A stretch of 37,968 bases of DNA from Gelidibacter sp038243395 (GTDB lineage Bacteria; Bacteroidota; Bacteroidia; Flavobacteriales; Flavobacteriaceae): contig JBBSRC010000033.1 of assembly GCA_038243395.1 (NCBI GenBank), positions 1 to 37,968 of the forward strand, read 5' to 3'. The position numbers were made by a program, and so were the translations under genes. Under the pieces are notes generated by a model. It did not search any database. It was given only the letters and a program-made list of their open reading frames with translations, and was not told the DNA's origin. Of this stretch, positions 25,450 through 33,703 are shown piece by piece (within the stretch, counting starts at the first letter, position 1; each line of letters begins with the position of its first letter).

Positions 25450-25488
25450 AAAAAACTTAAATTAAACCTTTGTTAATTTAAGTTTTTT
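25450..25488 (+). terminator. Intrinsic terminator after ftsH
   Basis: A perfect 16-bp stem: AAAAAACTTAAATTAA (25450-25465) pairs with TTAATTTAAGTTTTTT (25473-25488) around a 7-nt loop and ends in a T run. The next bases form a -7 promoter element. Confidence 0.75.
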
Positions 25489-25496
25489 TATATTTG
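25470..25496 (+). promoter_or_regulatory. Candidate promoter for the LUD-cdsA-psd cluster, overlapping the ftsH terminator
   Basis: TATATTTG at 25489-25496 fully matches TAnnTTTG, and a TTG lies in the hairpin loop at 25470-25472, 16 bp upstream. The ATG of the LUD gene is 40 bp downstream. Confidence 0.5.
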
Positions 25497-25536
25497 GAGG
25501 AACCATTAGTAAAATCAGGTTAATAGCACCCCGTAC

Positions 25537-26142
25537 ATGAGTCTATTTCGTAAAATTTTCGGCTTAAAGTATACGCCAGAAGATAAAATAAAAAGCGAAG
25601 AGAGAGGCAGATATATGCCCGAGATTAAGCTACCTATAGACGAGAAATTTACTATAAATTTTAAGGCCAATGGTGGCAAATTTCTGTATTGTGAAAATAT
25701 GGAAGAAGTCCACAAATCCCTTAAAAATATTCTTCATGAAAATGATTGGGAAGGCATGAATGTTTTCTTATTAGATGCGAGGCTCAAAGACTTATTCAAG
25801 GATTTTGATCTTCCCGTTACCAGAAAACCCGAAGAAGGCCAGTACTTCCTTTCTACCTGCGAATACTTAATAGCAGACGATGGTTCGCTATTGATCTCTT
25901 CCAATCAGATTGCCGAAAAGAAATTAGGAGACTTACCTCCCAATTTTGTCATTTATGCCACAACAAGTCAGTTTGTTGAAAATATCGGCGAAGGCTTAAG
26001 GGGCATTAAAAATAAAAATAAGGACAGAATCCCAACCAATATTACTACTATTAAACATTTCAAGACTATAGAAGATAAAAATTTTCTTTCTTATGGAAGT
26101 AGCTCAAAAAACCTATATTTGCTACTCTTAGAAGATTTATAA
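25537..26142 (+). CDS. LUD domain protein (LutC/YkgG-like)
   Basis: A 201-residue protein whose C-terminal part fits the LUD (lactate utilization) domain. It has the segment STCEYLIADDGSLLISSNQIAEKKLGDLP, then VIYATTSQFVENIGEGLRGIK, and a final strand-like GSSSKNLYLLLLEDL. LUD domains occur in LutB/LutC of L-lactate oxidation, but here there are no LutA or LutB partners. The position between ftsH and cdsA is one I recall from other Bacteroidota, which suggests a conserved and undefined role. The N-terminal 60 residues are more variable. Confidence 0.72.
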   Translation: MSLFRKIFGLKYTPEDKIKSEERGRYMPEIKLPIDEKFTINFKANGGKFLYCENMEEVHKSLKNILHENDWEGMNVFLLDARLKDLFKDFDLPVTRKPEEGQYFLSTCEYLIADDGSLLISSNQIAEKKLGDLPPNFVIYATTSQFVENIGEGLRGIKNKNKDRIPTNITTIKHFKTIEDKNFLSYGSSSKNLYLLLLEDL

Positions 26143-26220
26143 TAAAAATTTTTACTTTGTTTATGGTCATACTTCATTTACAATATTGGATCTGTTATTA
26201 AAATCAAATAAAACTTACAG

Positions 26221-27042
26221 TTGAAAGAACTTAGAACAAGAGCCTTTTCTGGCGCTATCTATATATCCTTGCTCATATTGTCATTGTATTGGCAATACGC
26301 TGTTGTGGTGCTCTTTTTTGTGTTTGGGCTTATTTGTATGGCCGAATTTAAAAAACTTATCCAGTTAGAAAGTAAAGCACCTTATGTTGTGTTTACACTC
26401 ATGTACTTGGGTTTTAGTATATGGTGCATTACCCCAGAAATGGATGCCGGTTTTAATGAAGCAATAAAAATTCTTCAAGTACTTACCATCTTTGTGCAAT
26501 TATTTTTAATCAAGGACTTATTTTCGGAAAAAACAATACCGCTCTTTGAATCCAAGCGATTTATACTTACCACCTTTTATTTAACAAGTGCATTTATTTT
26601 TTTAATCATGATTGCCAATAACAATAAGCAATTCACACCTATGTTGCTTTTTGGTATGTTTGTATTGATTTGGGTAAATGATACTGGTGCTTATTTTGTT
26701 GGTAAAAATTTCGGAAAACAGAAACTGTTCCCAAGTGTATCACCCAAAAAAACCTTTGAAGGTTTTATGGGTGGCTTATTTTTTGCCAGTTTGGCCAGTT
26801 ATTTTATTGCTACATTTACAGGAACTTTAGATTTTACAAATTGGCTTATCCTGAGTATCATTGCGGTTGTTTTTGGCACCTTGGGCGACTTGATAGAATC
26901 TAAATTTAAAAGACAAGCTGGAGTAAAAGATAGTGGCGTCATTATGCCTGGCCACGGGGGCTTGTTAGATCGGTTAGATAGTATTATTTTCGCAGCACCA
27001 TTTTTATATTTATTTTTAAGACTATTCCCCTATGTTTCATAA
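26221..27042 (+). CDS. cdsA: Phosphatidate cytidylyltransferase, TTG start
   Basis: CdsA makes CDP-diacylglycerol from phosphatidate and CTP, the branch point for phospholipids. The 273-residue membrane protein has about seven to eight helices and the family signature near the end: DLIESKFKRQAGVKDSG, then MPGHGGLLDRLDSI. The reading begins at TTG (26221). That start gives MKELRTRAFSGAIYISLL, the normal N-terminus, while the first in-frame ATG would remove the first helix, so TTG is chosen. The end overlaps the psd start by 11 bp, indicating coupled translation. Confidence 0.94.
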   Translation: MKELRTRAFSGAIYISLLILSLYWQYAVVVLFFVFGLICMAEFKKLIQLESKAPYVVFTLMYLGFSIWCITPEMDAGFNEAIKILQVLTIFVQLFLIKDLFSEKTIPLFESKRFILTTFYLTSAFIFLIMIANNNKQFTPMLLFGMFVLIWVNDTGAYFVGKNFGKQKLFPSVSPKKTFEGFMGGLFFASLASYFIATFTGTLDFTNWLILSIIAVVFGTLGDLIESKFKRQAGVKDSGVIMPGHGGLLDRLDSIIFAAPFLYLFLRLFPYVS

Positions 27043-27685
27043 AGAAGGCCATAAAATTATTATGATCACTATTGCTTTAGTTGTAATAGCGATTATGAGT
27101 ATTGATTATTTTGTTACTATAGAGTGGTTAAGAGCGAGCCTAATGTTGGTCGTCGTTGGGTTTTTCATCATTATTTTGCAATTTTTCAGAAACCCGAAAC
27201 GTATTGGTACACTACATGACCATCATATTTTGTCCCCGGTTGATGGTAAAGTTGTGGTAATTGAAGAAGTTTTTGAAAAGGAATTTTTTAATGATAAGCG
27301 CATTCAAGTTTCCGTATTTATGTCGCCTATTAATGTGCACGTGACGCGCTATCCAATTGCGGGAAAAGTCATTTTCAGTAAATACCATCCTGGAAAATTT
27401 TTAGTAGCGTGGCATCCCAAAGCGAGTGAAGAAAATGAACGTACCACGGTGGTTATCGAGAACGAATTCATTGGAAAGGTATTATTTCGTCAAATTGCTG
27501 GTGCTTTAGCAAAACGTATTGTTAATTATGCAATTATAAATGATGATGTTAAGCAAGGAGCAGATTCTGGATTTATTAAATTTGGCTCAAGAGTAGATTT
27601 GTTTTTACCTTTAGATGCTGATATTAAAGTAGCGCTCAACCAAAAGGTAAAAGGTGGTATCAGTGTGATTGCAGAGACAAAATGA
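27032..27685 (+). CDS. psd: Phosphatidylserine decarboxylase, short form
   Basis: Psd converts phosphatidylserine to phosphatidylethanolamine using a pyruvoyl group made by self-cleavage. The 217-residue protein belongs to the short Psd-B group. It has two N-terminal hydrophobic helices, ILSPVDGKVVVIEEV, MSPINVHVTRYPIAGKV, and near the end KFGSRVDLFLP, where cleavage before the Ser of GS is expected. It overlaps cdsA by 11 bp and the next gene by 4 bp (ATGA), so the three are one translationally coupled unit. Phosphatidylserine synthase (pssA) is not in the window. Confidence 0.93.
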   Translation: MFHKEGHKIIMITIALVVIAIMSIDYFVTIEWLRASLMLVVVGFFIIILQFFRNPKRIGTLHDHHILSPVDGKVVVIEEVFEKEFFNDKRIQVSVFMSPINVHVTRYPIAGKVIFSKYHPGKFLVAWHPKASEENERTTVVIENEFIGKVLFRQIAGALAKRIVNYAIINDDVKQGADSGFIKFGSRVDLFLPLDADIKVALNQKVKGGISVIAETK

Positions 27686-27951
27686 TTTCAGAAGACCATT
27701 TAGATATTGAATTTAAGGAAGCGGTAGATCGTATCAACGGCTATACAGAACCTTTTCCTGCCGATTTATTACTTCGCTTATATGCGTATTATAAAAAGGC
27801 TACCAATAACTATAAAAGTCCAAAGGGAAGAAAACCTATCATTACCGCTTTTAAAACCAATGCGCTATTTCAAATAAAAAGCGTTACTCCAGACGAAGCC
27901 AAACGCATCTACATCGACTTGGTCAATAATTATTTCTTATACGGAAAGTAA
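27682..27951 (+). CDS. Acyl-CoA-binding protein
   Basis: An 89-residue single-domain protein with the acyl-CoA-binding protein pattern: an N-terminal helix (DIEFKEAVDRINGY), PADLLLRLYAYYKKATN corresponding to the conserved LYxxYKQAT motif, the ligand-binding Lys region around YKSPKGRKP, and a final helix (TPDEAKRIYIDLVNNYF). ACBPs carry long-chain acyl-CoA in the cytosol. Bacterial copies are less common than eukaryotic ones. Translational overlap with psd (ATGA) links it to phospholipid synthesis here. Confidence 0.85.
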   Translation: MISEDHLDIEFKEAVDRINGYTEPFPADLLLRLYAYYKKATNNYKSPKGRKPIITAFKTNALFQIKSVTPDEAKRIYIDLVNNYFLYGK

Positions 27952-27956
27952 ACTAA

Positions 27957-28046
27957 TTACTCGTCAAATATAATCTCGACACGTCGATTGTTTTGCGATT
28001 GAATTGGGATGTATTTGAATTGATTGAAAACTGCAATACTTTTTTT
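27957..28046 (-). pseudogene. Relic of an OmpA-domain C-terminus
   Basis: On the minus strand, 29 codons run from just after a TAA to a stop at 27959-27957, ending IQSQNNRRVEIIFDE. NRRVEI-type endings close the peptidoglycan-binding OmpA domain in Bacteroidota proteins. There is no start codon, and an upstream in-frame stop follows an A run on that strand. The fragment is therefore a leftover 3' end of a lost gene, if the resemblance is right. It fills the gap between the acyl-CoA-binding protein gene and the next membrane gene. Confidence 0.5.
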
Positions 28047-28067
28047 TTACCACCAAATTAGAAAGTT

Positions 28068-28481
28068 ATGACTTTAAAATCTGTGCTCAATAGAGATTAT
28101 TTCCTATTACCCATCCTGAGCATTATTTATTTCTTAACTATCAAAGGCGCCATGCCATCAGTTGTTTATGTAATAATTGCACTTTTAACAAGTATCTATT
28201 TTTTTCCCGTAAAACTGTTCTTAGAAAATGACGCTACAAAATTTACTAGTCAAAGGAGAATTGTAGTCTTGCTGTCATATTTTATCATAAGCAACCTTAT
28301 TGCAATCTCTATTTTATTGGCTTATCAAACTGATTTGGGATTCATTCGTACCGTAATATCTATTTATAGCCTCATAAATTTAGCCTTCCTAATTTATTTT
28401 CATATGACGGAAAGCGGAGGCTATAATTTTATTTTGACTTGCTGCACCTTCTTTCTAACTTTTGCTCTAATTGTAGTTTAA
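28068..28481 (+). CDS. Hydrophobic membrane protein of unknown function
   Basis: The 137-residue protein has about five hydrophobic segments (roughly 12-27, 31-50, 66-87, 92-112 and 118-137) with short polar loops and almost nothing outside the membrane. No family motif is recognised. It is a single gene between the OmpA relic and the convergent arginine-deiminase-like gene. Continuous hydrophobic coding content and a good ATG support it. Confidence 0.65.
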   Translation: MTLKSVLNRDYFLLPILSIIYFLTIKGAMPSVVYVIIALLTSIYFFPVKLFLENDATKFTSQRRIVVLLSYFIISNLIAISILLAYQTDLGFIRTVISIYSLINLAFLIYFHMTESGGYNFILTCCTFFLTFALIVV

Positions 28482-28524
28482 CTACAAATTATTAAAGAGT
28501 TCAATCAAATAATACTTTAAGTTT

Positions 28525-29439
28525 CTAATCTCTTATCAAAGGCATCGTACTACAGCGTAACAAGCCTTCTTGCTTTGCTATTTCAGCATAAGGTACTTCT
28601 TCCACGGTAAAATTATTATGGCGTAGCCAAGTATTCAGACGAGCAAACTTTCGTTCAGTAATAATTACATCTTCAGAAATTGAGAACACATTGCTATTCA
28701 TGTGATACATTTCTTCACGAGTGATATGGAATAAATTTTCTTTTCCAAATAAATTCACGAAGTACATGTAGTCACTTTCTTCCCTAAAACCACTTTTATA
28801 AATAATGCCTTTATCTTTTCCTACAGGTTGAAAACAACAATCCAGATGGAGTGCATTATCCCTTGGCTCAATCCGCGATTTTACCAAATCAAATTCCTTG
28901 ACTATCTTATTTGGAAATAGTTCCTTAATATAATTGACGCCTTCTATATTGGTACGTGCTGTAATATAATCTCTATAATCACTGTCTTTATAAGTACCAA
29001 TAAAAATATGGTCATTCCATAACATAACATCACCACCTTCAATATGAACTTTCTCGGGAGGACGGATAACTTTAGCAGGATTAATTTGGTCAATCACATA
29101 TTGAATGGCGTCCAATTCCTGTTCCCTATCTGGAAGGATATTGGCCTTGATGAAGATGTCATCGATTACAAAAGCCACATCTCTTGCGAAAATTTGGTTA
29201 TAATTATTAACTAATTCAGGCCGGTAGACTTTAACATCATATTTCTCAAAAACTTTGGCAACAGCCTCCATCTCTTCAATCATATCTGCCTCAATAGGAT
29301 AGGTTCCCGCTTTAATATGTTCTAATGACTTTGGGTCATAGGCTTCTTCTGCTTTCGGTGTGGGACCGTTGCTCACGGCAGTTCCCAAAACAACCGCTCT
29401 TAATCTTGAGGTTTCGTTTTTGATATTCAGTTTAAGCAT
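28525..29439 (-). CDS. Arginine deiminase / DDAH-like hydrolase or amidinotransferase
   Basis: A 304-residue member of the guanidino-group-modifying superfamily. It has FARDVAF (84-90), EGGDVML (134-140), the catalytic His H198 in ALHLDCCF, and the nucleophile C296 in LLRCSTMPL near the C-terminus. These fit dimethylarginine dimethylaminohydrolase, arginine deiminase or glycine amidinotransferase relatives. Which reaction it performs cannot be told from the sequence. It is distinct from CtlX at 16528-17460, with little similarity outside the active site. It is downstream of gltA in the same direction, with an intrinsic terminator between. Confidence 0.82.
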   Translation of the reverse strand: MLKLNIKNETSRLRAVVLGTAVSNGPTPKAEEAYDPKSLEHIKAGTYPIEADMIEEMEAVAKVFEKYDVKVYRPELVNNYNQIFARDVAFVIDDIFIKANILPDREQELDAIQYVIDQINPAKVIRPPEKVHIEGGDVMLWNDHIFIGTYKDSDYRDYITARTNIEGVNYIKELFPNKIVKEFDLVKSRIEPRDNALHLDCCFQPVGKDKGIIYKSGFREESDYMYFVNLFGKENLFHITREEMYHMNSNVFSISEDVIITERKFARLNTWLRHNNFTVEEVPYAEIAKQEGLLRCSTMPLIRD

Positions 29440-29455
29440 GCTGCAAAGTATAAAA

Positions 29456-29483
29456 AAAGCTCCATCTTAAAAAATGAAGCTTT
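29456..29483 (-). terminator. Intrinsic terminator after gltA
   Basis: AAAGCT and CAT (29456-29465) pair with ATG and AGCTTT (29474-29483) with one mismatch. On the minus strand the stem is followed by a T run, as expected after gltA. It lies between gltA and the start of the arginine-deiminase-like gene. Confidence 0.7.
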
Positions 29484-29504
29484 GTTATAATTAATGTATG
29501 GTAA

Positions 29505-30791
29505 TTAACGTTTTTCAATAGCCTTAAATGGCCTTAATGTTTCACCAATATATATTTGTCTTGGACGTCCTATCGGCTCTTTGTTCAGTCTCATTTCTTT
29601 CCATTGTGCAATCCAACCTGGCAGTCGTCCTAAAGCGAACATTACCGTAAACATATCTGTTGGAATCCCCATGGCTCTGTAGATAATACCTGAATAAAAA
29701 TCCACGTTAGGATAAAGTTTACGCTCAACAAAGTAGGGATCTTTCAATGCTTCTTTTTCTAAAGATTTAGCGATTTCAAGAATTTTATCTTCCACACCTA
29801 AATCGTTCAACACTTCGTCCGCTGCTTTTTTAATAATTTTTGCTCTTGGATCAAAGTTTTTATAAACACGGTGTCCAAAGCCCATTAAACGGAATGGATC
29901 CTCCCTGTCTTTAGCCTTGGCCATGTATTTGTCAGTGTCTCCACCATCAGAATTAATGGCTTCCAACATTTCTAAAACCGCTTGGTTCGCACCTCCGTGA
30001 AGAGGGCCCCAAAGTGCAGAAATCCCTGTAGAAAGTGAGGCAAAAAGACCCACATGAGATGAACCGGTTATTCTTACGGTTGATGTAGAACAGTTTTGCT
30101 CATGATCAGCATGAAGAATTAATAATTTATCTAAAGCATTTAATAAAATAGGATTTACTTTATATTCTTCATTTGGTTGCTTGAACATCATTTTAAGAAT
30201 GTTCTCGACATAACCTAGGTTTTTATCGCCATAATCTAATGGTAATCCATTCTTTTTCCGGAAAGTCCAAGCTACTAATACTGGGAACTTGCCTAAAATT
30301 TTTACAATGGCCTTGTACATGTCTTCTTCCGAATTGACATTTACTGAAGATGGATTAAAAGCTGTGAGTGCACTGGTAAGTGAAGCAATCACACCCATTG
30401 GATGCGCAGACTTAGGAAAAGCATCCACAATTTTACGAATATCTTCGTCAACCACGGACTGCGACTTAATATCCGAATGGAATTTTTCTAATTCTGATTT
30501 TGTCGGTAATTCCCCAAAAATGAGAAGGAAAGCTACTTCAAGAAAATCTGCCTTTTCAGCCAGCTCTTCTATGGAATATCCTCTGTATCTTAATATTCCT
30601 TTTTCGCCATCCAAGAAAGTAATTGCACTTTCGCACGAACCTGTATTTTTAAATCCTGGATCGAGTGTAATGACACTATCTGTGTTAGTTCTTAAATTAC
30701 TAATATCGATGGCGACTTCATTTTCTGTGCCAACGACGAGAGGAAATTCATATTTTTTACCTTGTATTTCTATTGTAGCTTTATCTGACAT
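29505..30791 (-). CDS. gltA: Citrate synthase
   Basis: Citrate synthase condenses oxaloacetate and acetyl-CoA, the entry to the TCA cycle. The 428-residue protein matches the bacterial type II form. It has the N-terminal beta domain (ITLDPGFKNTGSCESAITFLDG), LILHADHEQNCSTSTVR with active-site His, GPLHGGANQAVLEML with the second His, and GFGHRVYKNFDPRA with the substrate-binding Arg. The end GRPRQIYIGETLRPF is typical. It is full length. A terminator at 29456-29483 separates it from the next gene. Confidence 0.97.
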   Translation of the reverse strand: MSDKATIEIQGKKYEFPLVVGTENEVAIDISNLRTNTDSVITLDPGFKNTGSCESAITFLDGEKGILRYRGYSIEELAEKADFLEVAFLLIFGELPTKSELEKFHSDIKSQSVVDEDIRKIVDAFPKSAHPMGVIASLTSALTAFNPSSVNVNSEEDMYKAIVKILGKFPVLVAWTFRKKNGLPLDYGDKNLGYVENILKMMFKQPNEEYKVNPILLNALDKLLILHADHEQNCSTSTVRITGSSHVGLFASLSTGISALWGPLHGGANQAVLEMLEAINSDGGDTDKYMAKAKDREDPFRLMGFGHRVYKNFDPRAKIIKKAADEVLNDLGVEDKILEIAKSLEKEALKDPYFVERKLYPNVDFYSGIIYRAMGIPTDMFTVMFALGRLPGWIAQWKEMRLNKEPIGRPRQIYIGETLRPFKAIEKR

Positions 30792-31039
30792 ATATATTTG
30801 TAAGTTTTATTTTAAAATTGTTGAAGTTGTCACGAATTTACAAAATATATCACGATATAGAAAAGAACTTAACACGCATTTTAACAATCGTGGGATATAT
30901 AAAAACTATCTAAAAAAATGACTTACGTGTCCTAATTTGGATAAGTTTTTTAATTTTGTCCTTCTCTGAATTAACTGAAATAAATTTACCCGCACTTACT
31001 TAAAAGAGGTAAAAACGTTTATTAAATATTAATATATCT

Positions 31040-31792
31040 ATGAGACTTATAACATTCTCGTTCCTCTTATTCATGTTTAGCTACTCGCAGGCTCAAGTGA
31101 TTAATGTAGAAACGATGAGAAAAAAAACAGATTCTGCAAAATGGACGGGATCGGTAAGCCTCGACGCAAGTTTGATCAAAAATAAAAATAGTATTTTTAA
31201 AATAGCGAACAAGGCAGACATTCAATACAATAATAAAAAGGAATTATGGCTATTTGTAAATGATTTGAAATTTGAAAAGGCAGCAGGAGAATCCTTCGTA
31301 AATAAAGGCACCCAGCATTTGCGATACAACTACAAAGTCACTGAAACGATTAAAATGGAAGCGTTTACCCAAGCACAATATGATGCCATTTCAGAAATTG
31401 ATTTTAGAGGATTGATCGGACTTGGTCCCCGCTTCAAACTTTCGTCCAACGATGATTATCGGTTTTATTTGGGAACTATGGTTATGTACGAATATGAAAA
31501 AGCGTCAGAAGTCGAAGCTCATAGAATTCATAAGGATTTCCGCGCAAGTACTTATTTTTCTTTTAGTATCTATCCAACTGAAATTATTGGTATCATCAGT
31601 ACCAGTTATTATCAACCACGCTTGAATGCACTAAACGATTTCAGACTCTCAAGTACCACAAGCGTTTTGTTCAAAATTTTGGAGAATCTCGCCTTCAAAA
31701 CAACTTTTATTTACAATTTTGATGCCTATCCCGTCGTGACCATACCAAAATCCCAATATGAATGGACAAACGGTCTTATGTTTACCTTCTAA
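31040..31792 (+). CDS. DUF481 family outer membrane protein
   Basis: The 250-residue protein has a signal peptide ending near residue 18 (YSQAQ). Alternating amphipathic strands follow throughout, with aromatic residues at strand ends, as expected of a small outer-membrane beta-barrel. WTGSVSLDASLIKNKNSI, LRYNYKVTETIKMEAFTQAQ and the FRGLIGLGPRFKL segment fit DUF481. It ends in a strand with terminal Phe (LMFTF), a usual outer-membrane signature. Function is unknown. A TAATTTTG -7-like element lies at 30951-30958, which would give a leader of about 75 nt. Confidence 0.8.
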   Translation: MRLITFSFLLFMFSYSQAQVINVETMRKKTDSAKWTGSVSLDASLIKNKNSIFKIANKADIQYNNKKELWLFVNDLKFEKAAGESFVNKGTQHLRYNYKVTETIKMEAFTQAQYDAISEIDFRGLIGLGPRFKLSSNDDYRFYLGTMVMYEYEKASEVEAHRIHKDFRASTYFSFSIYPTEIIGIISTSYYQPRLNALNDFRLSSTTSVLFKILENLAFKTTFIYNFDAYPVVTIPKSQYEWTNGLMFTF

Positions 31793-31858
31793 TATTTATA
31801 TTAGTTTTCTGAATTTACTGCATCTCCAAACAACGAAAGCTCGCCTTTTTAAAATATC

Positions 31859-32106
31859 TTAGTTCTGAGATGTCTGCATTAAATCCCTGCGCATTTCTTC
31901 CAGGTTTTTTGCTGTCTCAAAATTGATTTTTAAACTACAAACCTTCAGTTTTGTCTAAGCTTTGAAATCTCCCAATGATTATCTTTCAAGATAATCAAAA
32001 CAGCAGCCTTATTTAAATCAATGGAGCTGTAGTTTTCATTTACTATCTCGTAAAAATTTAAATCAGCATTATTCCGCTTCCAGGAAAACAAATAATAAGA
32101 ATCAGG
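31859..32106 (-). pseudogene. Decayed gene remnant of unknown family
   Basis: On the minus strand an open stretch of 53 codons without a start (32106 to TGA at 31947-31945) reads SYYLFSWKRNNADLNFYEIV and later AVLIILKDNHWEISKL. A second frame carries on as KVCSLKINFETAKNLEEMRR to a stop at 31861-31859. The two pieces look like one protein end split by a frameshift. The ending with Trp-Glu-Ile-Ser-Lys loosely resembles NTF2-like proteins, but I do not recognise the family with confidence. It occupies the 450-bp gap between the DUF481 gene and eno. Confidence 0.4.
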
Positions 32107-32177
32107 TTATTAGACATTTCAAAATATTATAATACTCTAAGACTAAGTTACTTTAGCCCTAAATGCTTTTATACAAA

Positions 32178-32210
32178 AAGGGTTAGATTCTAAATGAGAA
32201 TCTAACCCTT
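32178..32210 (-). terminator. Intrinsic terminator after eno
   Basis: A perfect 14-bp stem, AAGGGTTAGATTCT (32178-32191) with AGAATCTAACCCTT (32197-32210), around a 5-nt loop. On the minus strand it is followed by a T run. It lies 35 bp past the eno stop. Confidence 0.9.
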
Positions 32211-32244
32211 AATAATTATAATGCCTTAAAAAGCACCTATAAAT

Positions 32245-33537
32245 CTATCTTATTTTAAACGCTTTTTCGCCAGGAAAGTAAGCTACATCTTCCAATTCTT
32301 CCTCAATACGCAACAATTGGTTGTATTTCGCCATACGGTCACTACGTGACGCTGAGCCAGTTTTGATCTGTCCACAGTTTAACGCCACTGCCAAATCTGC
32401 AATGGTGTTGTCTTCAGTTTCTCCTGAACGATGCGACATCACTGAAGTAAACCCTGCATTATGCGCCATATTAACCGCTGCGATAGTTTCAGTTAAGGTT
32501 CCGATTTGATTTACTTTGATTAAAATTGAATTGGCTATGCCATTTTCAATTCCTCTTGACAAACGCTCTACATTGGTCACGAATAAATCATCCCCTACCA
32601 ACTGTATTTTGTTGCCAATCTTTTCTGTCAAATATTTCCAACCTTCCCAGTCGTTTTCGTCCATCCCATCTTCAATGGATATAATTGGATATTTGTCTGC
32701 TAATTCGGCTAAGTAATCAGCTTGCTCAGTACTTGTTCTTACTTTACCAGATGCGCCTTCGTATTTGCTATAATCATATTTGCCATCTACATAAAATTCT
32801 GCAGCAGCGCAATCTAAAGCAATCATGACATCGTCACCTAAAGTATATCCAGCTTTTTCAACCGCTACTTTTATAGTATCCAAAGCATCTTCAGTACCAC
32901 CGGCTAGGTTTGGAGCAAATCCGCCCTCATCACCTACTGCGGTACTCAAACCTCGATCGTGCAATACGTTTTTAAGATTATGGAATATCTCAGTTCCCAT
33001 TTGCATGGCATGCGTGAAATTTTTAGCCTTAACCGGCATGATCATAAATTCCTGAAAGGCAATAGGTGCATCAGAATGTGAACCACCATTGATAATGTTC
33101 ATCATTGGCACTGGAAGGGTATTAGCAGATACACCACCAACATAGCGATATAAGGGCATGCCTAATTCATTAGCAGCCGCTTTAGCAACCGCTAAAGAAA
33201 CGCCTAAAATAGCATTGGCACCTAATTTTGACTTGTTTGATGTACCATCTAAATCAATCATCATCTGGTCCACTTTATTCTGTTCGAATACTGAAGTTCC
33301 CAATAATTCTTGTGCAATCAAGGTGTTCACGTTTTCGACAGCATTCAAAACGCCTTTGCCCATATAGGCTTCTCCACCGTCTCTAAGCTCTACAGCTTCA
33401 TGTTCTCCCGTAGAAGCTCCTGAAGGCACCGCAGCGCGTCCAAGAATACCGTTTTCGGTAACGACATCTACTTCAACTGTTGGATTACCACGTGAATCAA
33501 AAATTTGTCTTGCATGGATGTTAATGATGATACTCAT
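32245..33537 (-). CDS. eno: Enolase
   Basis: Enolase interconverts 2-phosphoglycerate and phosphoenolpyruvate. With the ATG at 33537 the protein has 430 residues and starts MSIIINIHARQIFDSRGNPT, the normal N-terminus. An in-frame ATG 16 codons upstream would add a non-homologous extension and is rejected. Visible motifs are GAVPSG-type AAVPSGASTGEHEAVELRDG, GDEGGFAPN, IALDCAAAEF and SIEDGMDENDW with metal ligands, GDDLFVTN, HRSGETEDNTIADLAVAL with the catalytic-loop residues, and KTGSASRSDRMAKYNQLLRI. It is full length and monocistronic by its terminators. Confidence 0.97.
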   Translation of the reverse strand: MSIIINIHARQIFDSRGNPTVEVDVVTENGILGRAAVPSGASTGEHEAVELRDGGEAYMGKGVLNAVENVNTLIAQELLGTSVFEQNKVDQMMIDLDGTSNKSKLGANAILGVSLAVAKAAANELGMPLYRYVGGVSANTLPVPMMNIINGGSHSDAPIAFQEFMIMPVKAKNFTHAMQMGTEIFHNLKNVLHDRGLSTAVGDEGGFAPNLAGGTEDALDTIKVAVEKAGYTLGDDVMIALDCAAAEFYVDGKYDYSKYEGASGKVRTSTEQADYLAELADKYPIISIEDGMDENDWEGWKYLTEKIGNKIQLVGDDLFVTNVERLSRGIENGIANSILIKVNQIGTLTETIAAVNMAHNAGFTSVMSHRSGETEDNTIADLAVALNCGQIKTGSASRSDRMAKYNQLLRIEEELEDVAYFPGEKAFKIR

Positions 33538-33703
33538 TGTTATATGTTTTATTGTTAATTTATTATTTATTATTCCCAGAGACAATAGAAGACCTATTCA
33601 TTTTGCAACTCCAGCTTATTGCTAATTTACGAAATAGTTGGCCCAAACTTCCATCGATTTTCGGAATTACATTTAAAATCAGCGATAATGATTTCGTTAT
33701 AAG

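Noticed and set aside
28470..28500. Hairpin at the end of the 28068 membrane gene as a terminator
   Set aside because: The stem TTGTAGTT/AACTACAA overlaps the stop codon and is not followed by a T run, so support is weak.
33538..33585. Longer enolase start 16 codons upstream
   Set aside because: The extra residues do not resemble the enolase N-terminus, while MSIIINIHARQIFDSRGNPT from 33537 does.
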